Shown: positions 41,799 to 51,606 of the stretch, piece by piece
How positions within the stretch are numbered: the first letter of the stretch is position 1
Layout: every line of letters starts with the position of its first letter
NCBI GenBank assembly: GCA_038200275.1
Contig: JBBPYC010000024.1
Span: forward strand, 1 to 59,463
Length of the DNA stretch: 59,463 nucleotides
From: JBBPYC01 sp038200275
GTDB lineage: Bacteria > Pseudomonadota > Gammaproteobacteria > Burkholderiales > Burkholderiaceae_C
Direction of reading: 5' to 3'
Notes under the pieces: model-generated
Seen by the model: only the letters and a program-made list of their open reading frames with translations
Told to the model about the DNA's origin: nothing
Database searches by the model: none
Program-made: the position numbers and the translations under genes

Positions 41799-43256
41799 TC
41801 AACCCGGCTCTGTCGTGCCCTGCGTGAAGGCGCGGCGCGGCGCCGTCGTGTTGGGGATCCATTGCGGCCCTAGGGAGCCAACCCCCATCGCAAGTGCCGC
41901 CGCCAGCACGCCGGCCAACTGGGCGGGAAATGCCAATCCCAGCGAAGTGTTCGTGAGCAGCAACCAGACCGCAATGCCGCTTGCGATCGCAGCGATTGCG
42001 CCCTGCGTGGTGGCGCGCTGCCAGTACAGGCCGCAGACCAGCGGCACGAACGCGCCGACCAGCGTCACTTGATAGGCGCCAGAAACCAGTTCATAAATTG
42101 GCGTGCCTCGCATCCGGATCGCATACAGCAACACGCAGCCCGCCAGCACCAGCACCGTGATGCGCATGGTGCGCAACTCGCTGGCATCGTCGCTGCGCGG
42201 GCGGAACTGGCGCCAGATATTTTCGGTAAAGGTCACGCTGGGCGCAAGCAAGGTGGCAGATGCGGTCGACATCACAGCGGAGATCAGCGCGCCGAAAAAC
42301 AGCACCTGCATGAAAAATGGCATGTGCTCGAGCACCAGTGTCGGCAGGATTTTTTGCGGATCGTCCTTGAGCAGCGCCGCCGCCTGCTCCGGCATGATGA
42401 TCAAGGCGCTTGTCACCAGAAACATCGGCACGAATGCAAACAGGATGTAGAACGCACCGCCCAGCACTGGGCCTTTTACCGCTGCGCTTTCGCTGTGGGC
42501 CGACATCACGCGCTGGAACACATCCTGCTGCGGGATGGAGCCAAGCATCATCGTGATGGCAGCGGCAAAGAAGAACACGATGTCGTGAAACTTCGGCTCT
42601 GGCCAGAACCGGAACAAGTCGCGGCTGGTGGCCAGCGCAAACACCTGGTCGGCGCCGCCCGCCAGATTGGCGGCGTGGTAGGCGAGGATGCCCAGCCCTG
42701 CGACCAAAATCAGCATCTGCATGAAGTCTGTTACCGCAACCGACCACATGCCGCCGGCCAGCGTGTAGGCCAGGATGGTGAGTACCCCAATCGCCATGCC
42801 CAGCGCGATGCCGATCGCGCCGCCTGATAACAGATGGAACACCAGCCCAAGCGCGGTGACCTGCGCCGACACCCAACCCAAGTAGCTCAGCAAAATCAGC
42901 AGCGCGCAGACCACCTCCACCACCCGGCCGTAGCGCTCGCGGTAATAGTCGGACAGCGTAAACAATTGCATCCGGTACAGCCTGGCTGCGAAGAACAGGC
43001 CGACCAGAATCAGGCAGCTGCCGGCGCCGAACGGGTCTTCGATTACGCTGCCCAAGCCCCCTTCGACGAACTTGGCCGGAATGCCGAGCACGGTTTCCGA
43101 GCCGAACCAAGTCGCAAACGTGGTGGTGACAATCATGATGAGCGGCAGGCTGCGGCCCGCCACCACGAAGTCGGCCGTGTTCTTTACTCGTCGCGCAGCG
43201 ACCAGTCCGATCGCGATCGTGACTGCCAAGTACAGCGTGACGAGCGTCAACAGCAC
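41799..43256 (-). CDS. Sodium:solute symporter family protein
   Basis: A 485-residue SSF transporter with about 13 hydrophobic segments. The start MLLTLVTLYLAVTIAIG is a helix. RSLPLIMIVTTTFATWFG, TLAGGMWSVAVTDFMQM and SALIIMPEQAA fit the family. The last residues (after about 465) are a short cytoplasmic tail. The substrate cannot be told from the sequence and is probably an organic solute. It lies next to ubiB on the same strand with 28 bp between. Confidence 0.88.
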   Translation of the reverse strand: MLLTLVTLYLAVTIAIGLVAARRVKNTADFVVAGRSLPLIMIVTTTFATWFGSETVLGIPAKFVEGGLGSVIEDPFGAGSCLILVGLFFAARLYRMQLFTLSDYYRERYGRVVEVVCALLILLSYLGWVSAQVTALGLVFHLLSGGAIGIALGMAIGVLTILAYTLAGGMWSVAVTDFMQMLILVAGLGILAYHAANLAGGADQVFALATSRDLFRFWPEPKFHDIVFFFAAAITMMLGSIPQQDVFQRVMSAHSESAAVKGPVLGGAFYILFAFVPMFLVTSALIIMPEQAAALLKDDPQKILPTLVLEHMPFFMQVLFFGALISAVMSTASATLLAPSVTFTENIWRQFRPRSDDASELRTMRITVLVLAGCVLLYAIRMRGTPIYELVSGAYQVTLVGAFVPLVCGLYWQRATTQGAIAAIASGIAVWLLLTNTSLGLAFPAQLAGVLAAALAMGVGSLGPQWIPNTTAPRRAFTQGTTEPG

Positions 43257-43284
43257 GTTGTGCCCTCTTCTTTCGCGTGAACGA

Positions 43285-44859
43285 TTAAAACAATCGGACG
43301 CGGATCACGAGCTGCAGCAGCACCAGCCCGAGCGCAAAGCCGAATGCACCGTACATCAGGCTTTGCAGCAGCCGATTGGTGCGCCGCTGCTCGACCAGCA
43401 ACTGCTCAAGATTGCGCTGCATGGCCTGTCCAGCAGGCTTTTGCTTCAAGAAATCATGCAGTAGAAGCGGCAACTCGGGAAACAACTTTGCGTATTGCGG
43501 CGCATGCGCCTTCATCTCGTTGAGCAGCTTCTTCGGGCCGACCTGCTCGAGCATCCACTTCTCGAGAAACGGCCGTGCGGTGGCCCAGAGATCGAGCTTC
43601 GGGTCCAGATCGCGCCCGAGTCCTTCGATGTTCAGCAACGTCTTTTGCAGCAGAACGAGTTGGGGCTGAATTTCCACTTGAAACTGGCGTGAAATCTGAA
43701 ACAGCCGCATCAGGATCAGCCCGAGCGAGATGTCTTCCAGCGGCCGGTCGAAGTACGGCTCGCAGACCGAACGGATCGCCGACTCGAGTTCGTCGACCCG
43801 GGTGCCACCCGGCACCCAGCCCGACTCGATGTGCAGTTCCGCCACGCGCTTGTAGTTGCGTTGGAAGAACGCCGCGAAGTTCTGTGCCAGATATTCCTTG
43901 TCGGTCTCGGTCAAGGTGCCGACGATGCCGAAATCGAGCGAGATGAGCCGGCCGAAGGTGTGGGGCTCCACGCTGACCTGGATGTTGCCCGGGTGCATGT
44001 CTGCGTGAAAAAATCCATCGCGAAAAACCTGCGTGAAGAACGTGGTGACGCCATCGCGCGCCAGCTGCGCGAAGTCGACACCGGCTTGCCGCAGACGCGC
44101 GGTCTGATTGATCGGCACTCCCGTCATGCGCTCCATCACGAGCACATCGGGCATGCACCAGTCCCAGAACATTTCCGGAATCAGCACCAGATCCAGCCCG
44201 TCCATGTTGCGGCGAAGTTGCGCCGCGTTGGCGGCTTCACGCACCAGATCAAGTTCTTCGTGGAGATACTTGTCGAACTCGGCGACCACCTCGGCCGGCT
44301 TCAAGCGCTTGGCCTCACCCGACAGGCGACTGACCCAGCGCGCCATCATGCGCATCAGGCTCAGGTCTTTCTCGATCGCGGCGCGCATGCCGGGGCGCAG
44401 CACCTTGACGGCAACGTCCCGCTCGCTACCATCCCTCTTGCTCTTCAACACCGCAAAGTGCACCTGCGCGATCGACGCACTGGCTACCGGTTCCCGCTCA
44501 AAACTCACGAAGATCTCGGCGATCGACTTGCGAAACGATCGCTCAATGGTTGCGATCGCGATGTCGGATGGAAACGGCGGCACCCGGTCCTGCAATCGGG
44601 TCAGCTCTTCGGCCACATCCGGCGGCAGCAAGTCGCGTCGGGTGGAGAGCACTTGGCCGAACTTGACGAAGATCGGGCCCAAATGCTCCAGCGCTTCACG
44701 CAGGCGCTGGCCGCGCGGCGCGCTCAGATCGCGACCGACCGAGATCAATCGCGAAAAACGGGTCAGCCACGGATTTTGGAAGCTGGACAACACCAGCTCG
44801 TCGAGCCCGTAACGCAACGCGATCCACAGAATGTGGAAGCCGCGCGCAAGCCGGCTCAT
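43285..44859 (-). CDS. ubiB: UbiB, ubiquinone biosynthesis kinase-like protein
   Basis: Atypical protein-kinase-like ATPase required for ubiquinone synthesis, probably through lipid handling. The 524-residue protein has the KxGQ motif (FVKFGQVLSTRRDLLP), SASIAQVH, VAVKVLRPG, DGFFHADMHPGNI and ISLDFG, all characteristic, and two C-terminal membrane helices (SLMYGAFGFALGLVLLQLVI). It overlaps the ubiJ gene by four bases, in the run ubiE, Tim44-like, ubiJ, ubiB. Confidence 0.96.
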   Translation of the reverse strand: MSRLARGFHILWIALRYGLDELVLSSFQNPWLTRFSRLISVGRDLSAPRGQRLREALEHLGPIFVKFGQVLSTRRDLLPPDVAEELTRLQDRVPPFPSDIAIATIERSFRKSIAEIFVSFEREPVASASIAQVHFAVLKSKRDGSERDVAVKVLRPGMRAAIEKDLSLMRMMARWVSRLSGEAKRLKPAEVVAEFDKYLHEELDLVREAANAAQLRRNMDGLDLVLIPEMFWDWCMPDVLVMERMTGVPINQTARLRQAGVDFAQLARDGVTTFFTQVFRDGFFHADMHPGNIQVSVEPHTFGRLISLDFGIVGTLTETDKEYLAQNFAAFFQRNYKRVAELHIESGWVPGGTRVDELESAIRSVCEPYFDRPLEDISLGLILMRLFQISRQFQVEIQPQLVLLQKTLLNIEGLGRDLDPKLDLWATARPFLEKWMLEQVGPKKLLNEMKAHAPQYAKLFPELPLLLHDFLKQKPAGQAMQRNLEQLLVEQRRTNRLLQSLMYGAFGFALGLVLLQLVIRVRLF

Positions 44860-45404
44860 CCGGGTGGGGGCGTGGTCGAGTCGCGGCGGTTGCCAACGAA
44901 GCTGCGCAGTCCTTGCGCGACACGCCGTGCTGCATCGGCCAGCGCATGCGCGGGCGCATCACCGATGACCCGCGACAAGTCTTCTTCGATGTCCCAGCGC
45001 ACGTGGTCGACCAACCAATTGATTTCGGCGGCCAACTGCACGTCGCCTTGAATGCGCACTGCGGGCTTGTCACCCCGCGCGGTTGCCCGCGCAAGATCGA
45101 ACGGCGAGGTCTGCGTAAGCGTGAGCACCAGATCCGGCCGGGCACCGGCTTCCGCCACATCGAGCAGCCCAGCCGGCGTGGCGACCAGGTGGATCTCGAA
45201 GTTGCGCCATTTGGTCAGCACCACGCTGCCCTTGTGGCGACGAATGCGTTCCTGTGCCTCCGGCTCCTGCTGCAACACGTGATTTAGCACCAGCACCAGC
45301 CGTTGCTGGACTTCGCCAATCAACCAGGTAGGTGCCTGCACAAGGCCGCGCAAACGGCCCATGACCTGATCGGCGAGGGAAGTAGAAGACTGACGATTTG
45401 CCAT
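44856..45404 (-). CDS. ubiJ: UbiJ-like SCP2-domain protein
   Basis: A 182-residue protein with an SCP2 sterol-carrier-type lipid-binding domain (LVLNHVLQQEPEAQERIRRH, then TPAGLLDVAEAGARPDLVLT, LARATARGDKPAVRIQGDVQ and LAAEINWLVDHVRWDIEEDL). UbiJ assists the ubiquinone synthesis complex. Its stop overlaps the ubiB ATG. A 144-bp gap without a gene separates it from the Tim44-like gene upstream. Confidence 0.9.
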   Translation of the reverse strand: MANRQSSTSLADQVMGRLRGLVQAPTWLIGEVQQRLVLVLNHVLQQEPEAQERIRRHKGSVVLTKWRNFEIHLVATPAGLLDVAEAGARPDLVLTLTQTSPFDLARATARGDKPAVRIQGDVQLAAEINWLVDHVRWDIEEDLSRVIGDAPAHALADAARRVAQGLRSFVGNRRDSTTPPPG

Positions 45405-45548
45405 GAAAGCTTTGGTCTGCGAATACAGGGGGCGAAAAACAGAAGGAACCGAAGAACGGTCGATTGTGTATCAGGCAAAAACCACACCGCCGTGCCCTCA
45501 ACCGTTCGGGCGCCGAGCAGACGGCGGCGTTCTGCCTTCACGGCCGCG

Positions 45549-46496
45549 TTACTGCAGTGCTTGCACTCCGGCGACCAGCCAGCCGCTCATGCCGCTCTTC
45601 GGCTTCGTCATGTTCCAGACTTCACGGAACGCATGCGGATCGCTTGCATCGTCCTCACGGATCATGCCGGTGAACTCGATGCTGGCCATATAATCGTTGC
45701 CCAGGTCTTCGATGCCGAGCAATTCGGCTTCGAGCGTCACAACTTCGGTCTTGTTCGAACGCGCGCCGGTATGGCTGTCGCGGTCGGCAAGTTGTGTGCG
45801 GATCTCGCCCAGCATGTCGTCGGTCATCATGGCGCGCAATGCGGCCAGATCCGATCGGTCCCACGCCGATTGCATCGTCACGAAGTTGCCTTTGGCGGCC
45901 GTCACGAATGCCGGACTGTCAAAGCCGGGCGGGATGTCCCACGTGCTCTGCTGGCCACGCAACGCAGAACCGATCATGCTGCCGCCTGCTGCGCCTGCGC
46001 CGATTGCGCCCACGCCGCCTGCAACTGCCGAGCCGTTCGCCGATCGATAAGCGGCATTCGAAGGCAGCTGCTGGGGTGCAGATCGGTCTGTGTTGCCAGT
46101 CTGCGCGCCCTGGTAGGCATATGGACTCGCGCCTGCGCCACTGCCGGCATTCTCGCGCGAACGTTTGAACCAGCGATAAGCGGCGAAGCCGGCGAATGCA
46201 AGCAGCGCCAGCATCAGAATCTGGCCGAAGCCTTCACCCAGGCCAAGCGAATGGGCAAGCCATGCCAGACCCAACCCCGCCGCCAGACCGCCGAGCATTG
46301 CGCCCCAAGGCTTCTTCGGTGCTGCGGCGGCTGCGTTGTTGCCCGATTGCTGCGTCGGTTTGGCCGGTGTTGCCTGACGCTGCGTCACGTTGCTGGATTG
46401 TTTGCCGAACGAGCGGCCACCGCCGAAGCGGGCAGCTTCGGCGTTCAGACTTGCGAGCGTCATGAACAGCGCCAACAAAATAGACCAGATCTTCAT
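45549..46496 (-). CDS. Tim44-like domain protein
   Basis: A 315-residue exported or membrane protein. It has a signal segment (SILLALFMTLASLNAEAA), a Gly/Gln-rich region (ARFGGGRSFGKQSSNV), a second hydrophobic helix (ILMLALLAFAGFAAYRWF, after LAHSLGLGEGFGQ), and a C-terminal Tim44-like domain (FVTMQSAWDRSDLAALRAMM, then VTLEAELLGIEDLGNDYMAS). Such proteins commonly lie between ubiE and ubiJ. The function is not established. Confidence 0.88.
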   Translation of the reverse strand: MKIWSILLALFMTLASLNAEAARFGGGRSFGKQSSNVTQRQATPAKPTQQSGNNAAAAAPKKPWGAMLGGLAAGLGLAWLAHSLGLGEGFGQILMLALLAFAGFAAYRWFKRSRENAGSGAGASPYAYQGAQTGNTDRSAPQQLPSNAAYRSANGSAVAGGVGAIGAGAAGGSMIGSALRGQQSTWDIPPGFDSPAFVTAAKGNFVTMQSAWDRSDLAALRAMMTDDMLGEIRTQLADRDSHTGARSNKTEVVTLEAELLGIEDLGNDYMASIEFTGMIREDDASDPHAFREVWNMTKPKSGMSGWLVAGVQALQ

Positions 46497-46578
46497 TACT
46501 TCGTCTCCCTAAGAAAAAACGTATCAGCAGAGAAAGCTCGACACGACGCAGTGACCCGCTTTAGCTGTCGCCTGCGCG

Positions 46579-47313
46579 TCAGCATCGAATTCCAACATGC
46601 AATGCGACCACTCCGCCGGTCAGGTTATGGATGTCCACGTGGCCGAAGCCAGCATTTTTCATCATGTGCTTGAGCGCATGCTGGCCCGGATGCATGCGAA
46701 TCGATTCGGCCAGATAACGATAGCTTGATGCATCGCCCGCCACCGCGTGGCCAAGCCGTGGCAGCACGTTGAATGAATACCAGTCGTACGCTTTTCGCAG
46801 TGGCTTGGCGACCTTGGAAAATTCGAGCACGAGCAGCTTGCCGCCGGGCTTCAGAACCCGGCACATCTCAGCCAGTGCGGCTTCCTTGTGCGTCATGTTG
46901 CGCAAGCCGAACGCCACGCTCACCCGGTCGAAGTGTGCATCGGGAAACGGCAACTTTTCGGCGTCGCAGACCACCGTGGCAAGCGTCACGCCCGCATTCA
47001 GTAGCCGATCCCGGCCGGTACGCAACATCGCCTCGTTGATGTCGGTCAGCACGACTTCACCGCTGGTGCCGACCTTGCGCGCAAACGCCTGGGCCAGGTC
47101 GCCGGTGCCGCCTGCGATATCCAGCACGCGGTAGCCTTCGTGCAGATCGGCGACCAGCACCGTGTAGGCCTTCCAGGCGCGGTGCAGGCCCAGCGACATC
47201 AGGTCGTTCATCAGGTCGTAGCGCGGCGCGACCGAGTCGAATACGCCGCGCACGCGCCCCGCTTTTTCGTGCTCGGGCACGTCCTCAAAACCGAAGTGGG
47301 TGGTATCCGCCAT
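46579..47313 (-). CDS. ubiE: Ubiquinone/menaquinone methyltransferase UbiE
   Basis: S-adenosylmethionine-dependent C-methyltransferase in quinone synthesis, 244 residues from this start (247 from 47322). Landmarks are FDSVAPRYDLMNDLMSLGLH, the SAM-binding VLDIAGGTGDLAQAFA, VSVAFGLRNMTHKEAALAEM and SYRYLAESIRMHPGQ. It looks intact. It heads the ubiquinone run, which is preceded on the same strand by a DUF971 gene only 28-37 bp away. Confidence 0.96.
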   Translation of the reverse strand: MADTTHFGFEDVPEHEKAGRVRGVFDSVAPRYDLMNDLMSLGLHRAWKAYTVLVADLHEGYRVLDIAGGTGDLAQAFARKVGTSGEVVLTDINEAMLRTGRDRLLNAGVTLATVVCDAEKLPFPDAHFDRVSVAFGLRNMTHKEAALAEMCRVLKPGGKLLVLEFSKVAKPLRKAYDWYSFNVLPRLGHAVAGDASSYRYLAESIRMHPGQHALKHMMKNAGFGHVDIHNLTGGVVALHVGIRC

Positions 47314-47349
47314 AGGTGTCATGCTAAGCGCTCGGGCACTGGCCCAACG

Positions 47350-47778
47350 TCATCCATGCGAATGGCCGCAGGCGTGACCGCCACCGCCGCTTGTTTCCGT
47401 CATTGGCGCATCGCGCGCGACGCCCGCCTTTGCCAGCCGCTTTTCATACTCTGCCCAAAGCTGCGCTTCGGTAGACCCCAGAAAATACAAATAGTCCCAG
47501 CTGAAGATGCCGGTGTCGTGCCCGTCCGTGAAGGTGGGCTGCACCGCGTAATTGCCGATCGGCTCGAGCCCAAGCAGTGCGACCTTGCGCTTGCCGGTCT
47601 GCAGCACTTCCTGGCCCGGCCCATGACCCATCACTTCGGCCGAGGGCGAATAGATGCGCATCAGCTCGAATGGAATGCGGAACGTGGCGCCATCCGAGAA
47701 CGCGACTTCGAGCACTTTCGCCTTGTTGTGCGCGGTGATGTTGGTGGGCGCCGGAGCGCCGGTTTGCAAGCCTGCCAT
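47350..47778 (-). CDS. DUF971 domain protein
   Basis: A 142-residue protein with the gamma-butyrobetaine hydroxylase-like N-terminal domain (DUF971), which is a small zinc-binding fold. Landmarks are LEVAFSDGATFRIPFELMRI, YSPSAEVMGHGPG, LEPIGNYAVQPTFTDGHDTG and YLYFLGSTEAQLWAEYEKRL. A His/Cys/Gly-rich tail (HACGHSHG) may bind metal. It lies upstream of ubiE as in related genomes. The function is unknown. Confidence 0.9.
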   Translation of the reverse strand: MAGLQTGAPAPTNITAHNKAKVLEVAFSDGATFRIPFELMRIYSPSAEVMGHGPGQEVLQTGKRKVALLGLEPIGNYAVQPTFTDGHDTGIFSWDYLYFLGSTEAQLWAEYEKRLAKAGVARDAPMTETSGGGGHACGHSHG

Positions 47779-47863
47779 TGGGTTGATTCCGTGATGCTGC
47801 TGCGAGACCCTTTAGTGTCGCATCGAACCAAAGGCCCCGAGCGGGCCCCGGCAGATGGGCGCA

Positions 47864-49047
47864 TCACCGCGTAGGCGTCAGCCGTATGAGTCGCCCACCG
47901 CGGCCATCTTCCGGCAACCAGACCACACCGTCGGCACGCTCGGCCACCGCACGAATGCGCACGCCCAGGGGTACCGTGCCACCTCCCGCGCGACGTCAGC
48001 CATCGATTTCGACGTGCACCAGCGCCCGGCTCGACAAGCCCGGCAGCAGCACATTGCCCTGCCAACCGGCATACCGGTCGCCCCGCACAAACGTCAGCGC
48101 GCCGTGTGAGATCACCGGATTCCACTAAGTGGCTGGCGCCTTGAACTCCGGGCGGGTCGGATGGTCCGGAATATCTGAGCCGTGGTAGTTGTCGCCGTTG
48201 GAGACCAGCGGCCAGCCGTAGTTGGCGCCGCGCACCTCCCACTTCAACTCGTCACCGCCGCGTGGGCCCATCTCGCTGGTCCACACTGGCCGTTTGCGTC
48301 GAACGCGACGCCCAGCAGGTTGCGGTGGCCGTAGCTCAAGATTTGCACAGCGGCCCCGCCGCGGTCGGCAAACGGATGGTCCTGCGGCATGGAGCCGCCG
48401 GGCAACATCCGCAACACGGCGCCCAAATTGTTAGAAAGGTCTTGCGCGGGATCCTTCTTCTGCCGGTCGCCTGATGTTATCCAGAGGTATTTCCCGTCCG
48501 GTGAGAAAGCGATGCGGTAACTGAAATGGCTCCGACCGGTCACCTTTGGCACTTGGCGCCAGACGGTGGCCAAGTCCTGCAGCCGCATGCCCTGTGGATC
48601 ATCAGCGAGCCGGGTACGTCCCACCATTGCACCACGTGTGCCGGAGCCACACGCTTCCACCCAGCTCAGGTAGACCATGAGACTGCTCGCAAAGTCGGGC
48701 GCTGCGACCACGTCGCCCAGGTCGCCCTGCCCACCGAAGTCGACTGTCGGCACGCCTGCGACGTCACGGATTGTGTCGCTGCCTTCGGTCCAGAGTTTGA
48801 GCGCGCCGCGTTGCTCGGTGACCAGCGCGCTCGACGTGGCCGGCAGAAAAGCGATCGCCCAGGGGTCGTCGAACGCAGCCACCGGCGTTGCTAAAAACGG
48901 CAATGGAGACTCAGCCGGCTGGCGGATCGATTCGCCCGACGATGCGGCTTGCGCTGCGCCAGGCTGCAACCGGGCGGATATCCCGGTCGGCGACTGCGCA
49001 CATGCCGTGGCGGCAAGCGCGGCAGCGAGCAGAAAGCAAAGGCGCAT
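47864..49047 (-). pseudogene. PQQ-dependent soluble sugar dehydrogenase, frameshifted and truncated
   Basis: An exported aldose dehydrogenase (YliI type) in pieces. The first 267 codons (from 49047) have a lipobox-like signal (LAATAC), PWAIAFLPATSS, DLGDVVAAPDFA, LWITSGDRQ and HRNLLGVAFDANGQ. After the last block the family sequence continues in the next frame at about 48286 (VWTSEMGPRGGDE, GANYGWPLVSNGDNYHG, ALVHVEIDG followed by a TGA, then VRIRAVAERADG and LIRLTPT). A one-base loss and at least one in-frame stop show that the gene is dead. Sequence between the blocks is partly deleted, since the product is shorter than usual (about 380). Confidence 0.85.
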
Positions 49048-49105
49048 GAAGTGGTTCCTTTGTTGCTTGGTTTGGTCACGCAGGCCGATGCAGGACCACG
49101 TAGGA

Positions 49106-49912
49106 TCAGAGGCTGCGGGCAGCCATCCAGACTGCCATCACGATCATCATCAGGTTTTCCGTCAAAGACACGAAGCCGAGCGGCACATTGCTGCTGCCAC
49201 CGACGCACGCACACTTGAGTTCGCGCTTCTCGACATAGACCGCCTTGAATACCGAATACGCGCCGATGACACCGATGAATCCGGCCACCGGCACCGAAAT
49301 CCACGTCAGCGCGCCGGCCACCATCAGCACCCCCGCGAGCAGTTCGGCAAACGGATAGATGTATGCATACGGCACCCACTTGCGTGCCAGCAGGTCGTAG
49401 CCTAGGAACATGGTCGAGAACTTTTCCACGTCCTGGAGCTTCAACAGCGCCAGGATGCACATCGAGATCGCGATGAACCACTGCACCGTGGTGGCCGTAA
49501 GCAGCGTGCCCAGCGTGGTCCAGGTGACCGCAACTGCAAGCAGCGCCGCGACGACGAACACCGCAATCACCGGCTGGTACGACGTTGCGTCCGGGTCCTT
49601 CACGGCCAGGCCAAAACGGCGCCGCAGATCGTCATAACCGCCGACCCGCTCGCCCTGGATGAAGGTCTGCGGCGTCGTCTTCACGTCATGCTTTTCCTTG
49701 AACGCATCCTGCTCGGCACGGTTGGTGAGCAAGTTGTCTTCAACCCGATAGCCCTTGCGATTGAGCAACCAGCGCGATTTAAGCCCGAACGGGCACAAGT
49801 GCTCGGGCGTAGCCATCCGATAGAGGACAGCGGTCGTTCCCTTGCCGTCGGCATGGCTGGAGGTGACGGCGGCCGTTTCGCGGCCGGTGGATTCAAGCAT
49901 AGGTGAAGGCAT
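49106..49912 (-). CDS. Glutaredoxin-MauE/DoxX-type membrane fusion protein
   Basis: A 268-residue fusion. Residues about 28-105 form a glutaredoxin-like domain with CPFG (Cys40, a monothiol centre), then TTPQTFIQGERVGGYDDLRR (the GSH-binding TxP and GGYDD). The C-terminal half is a four-helix MauE/DoxX-type domain (VIAVFVVAALLAVAVTW, FIAISMCILALLKLQDVEKF, PFAELLAGVLMVAGALTWI, and VKSVYVEKRELKCACVGG-like AVYVEKRELKCACVGG). MauE family proteins support thiol redox in the periplasm. It is in a copper-related region, so a role in metal stress is possible but not shown. Confidence 0.85.
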   Translation of the reverse strand: MPSPMLESTGRETAAVTSSHADGKGTTAVLYRMATPEHLCPFGLKSRWLLNRKGYRVEDNLLTNRAEQDAFKEKHDVKTTPQTFIQGERVGGYDDLRRRFGLAVKDPDATSYQPVIAVFVVAALLAVAVTWTTLGTLLTATTVQWFIAISMCILALLKLQDVEKFSTMFLGYDLLARKWVPYAYIYPFAELLAGVLMVAGALTWISVPVAGFIGVIGAYSVFKAVYVEKRELKCACVGGSSNVPLGFVSLTENLMMIVMAVWMAARSL

Positions 49913-50042
49913 CAGCGGCTCCTTTGCAATCGGTTAGACCAGCAGCTCGATTTTCAACGTTCACAGCGCGGCAAGGTCAATCGGACGCTCGCGATGACCC
50001 TGCCGTGCTTGCGGTTGCCGCATCCGACGTGACGCCGTGCGG

Positions 50043-50897
50043 CTAATGCATTGAGGCGATCCGCTCAGCGAGTAAAAGTCCGGCCGCGATAGCAGCGAGC
50101 GAAAGGAGCAGCATTGCGAGAAGCGCCACCTGCGGCACGACCCGAGCCGACTTACCAGATGCCGCCGCCTTCGTCAGTTCAGCCGATCCGGGATGTCTCA
50201 GGTTTGCGTCTGTCGCAGCAAGTCTTGTCAATTCTGGTACCGGCGTTGCCACCGGCCGGACCGCCGTCATCCCGTGCTTCAGATGCCGTGCAACCAGCCA
50301 CCAGTTCATCGGGAACGCGACGATGAATCCCGCGAGCAACGCCATCGACATGCGGAATCAGAACTCGGGTTGCAAAGGGTCACGCGCGACGTCGACATAG
50401 TGCGCGAACACGGCCGCCACCGGGATCATGCCCGCCATCAGAACGTTCATCGAGAGAAATTCCGGGATGAATGTGGTTTTGAGCGCTCGTCCGTACGAGC
50501 CTGCCATGTCGCGCATGAACAGGACTTGAAAGACGGTCCAACCGAACAGGAAGCCCAGCGCGTACTCAAGCGCGATTTCAGCGAGCCCGTCGATGTGGAA
50601 GCTGCGCGCGAGTACCGCACCGACCAGAATGCCCACGCCGTCGCCGGCGACGCAGTGCATCGTCGATCCGAGCACCTAACGCCAACGAATGGCCACATAC
50701 CGCTCATGCAGTCCTGACAGCGGCTCGCGGCAACCCAGCACGTAGAGGAATGCGCCGATCGGTCCGGTATATGCAGTGAGCAACACAAAACCCCATTTCA
50801 TGACGGTCGATTCGGGTGTCGCGCGAATGTCGACGACGACAAAGGCAAGCGAAAGTGCGGCCAGCACGAACCACAGCAGCATCACGCCATCAAGCAT
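50043..50897 (-). pseudogene. DUF4396 membrane protein with two in-frame stops
   Basis: One frame of 285 codons encodes a DUF4396-type membrane protein. Its three parts are MLDGVMLLWFVLAALSLAFV to HERYVAIRWR (50897-50679), VLGSTMHCVAGDGVGI to VARDPLQPEF (50675-50361), and FRMSMALLAGFIVAFPMNWW to the end (50357-50043). They are separated by TAG (50678-50676) and TGA (50360-50358). The positions fit Gln (CAG) and Trp (TGG) in the intact family, so each stop is a single C-to-T-type change. No frameshift was found. DUF4396 genes are often near copper-resistance genes. The function is unknown. Confidence 0.75.
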
Positions 50898-51099
50898 TGA
50901 AGTCCCTTTGAGCTAGCGTGAGAACGCCCACTGGCGTAGGCCGTAGTGGCATAGAGGCACAGCTCGCCCCCGTGAGGTTTCCTTCGATCCGGAAACTCGC
51001 ACTGCTTTGGGTAGCCAGCTTCACCGTCTCCACAACCAGCGTAGTAGCAGTTGACGTGGGCGTCTGTGCGCCAGCGCACGGTCGGAAGCAGCACCTGCA

Positions 51100-51606
51100 G
51101 TGGACAATTCTGATTCAACGCCAACGCACACAATTGCCCCGACGATCATGGTTGACGAACTAAAAGAGCGCAACCGAATGCAGTTGCGCCTGCGCGCGCT
51201 CTCGCGCTGGGAAGACGAAGGCGGCGCTTCAGGGCATTGCGCCAATGATCGCCGCGCTGCCGATCACATGCCCTCCGACTGTCCACCGCCGACCAACGCG
51301 GAACTGGTGCAACTGCGCGTCCGCGCGATTGCGCTGGAAAACGTGGTCGTCGCCTTACTTTCACAGGCCGACGAGCCCCGGCTTCAGCGGGTGCGAGAGA
51401 TGGCCGCCTACATCTCACCTCGGCCTGGGTTCACCCCTCATCCGCTGACGCTACACGCGGCCGCCCAGATGTCGAGTCTGGTCGAGCGCGCGGAAAACTA
51501 TCAAGCGACGGCACACCCTGAAGCAGCTTCCGAGCAAGCAGCAACCCCGCGACCGCCTTGGAAGAGCCTCAAAGAAATTCGCGTTGATTTAAATCTGAAC
51601 CCACCT
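51100..51606 (+). CDS. Hypothetical protein, N-terminal part of a very long open frame
   Basis: The plus strand from the GTG at 51100 (or ATG at 51148) encodes a plausible small protein: ERNRMQLRLRALSRWEDEGG, then ELVQLRVRAIALENVVVALL and MAAYISPRPGFTPHPLTLHA. This looks like a conserved hypothetical family, although no function is known. No stop occurs at its expected end near 51560. The frame stays open to 53289, but from 51607 it is antisense to the intact ATP-grasp-type gene, so that part is probably a shadow. I therefore give only the part with protein-like character. Confidence 0.45.

Noticed and set aside
50043..50897. Alternative genetic code with TGA as Trp
   Set aside because: TGA serves as a stop in many intact genes here (for example azlC, yajC, def), and this locus also has TAG, so recoding of the whole genome is not supported.
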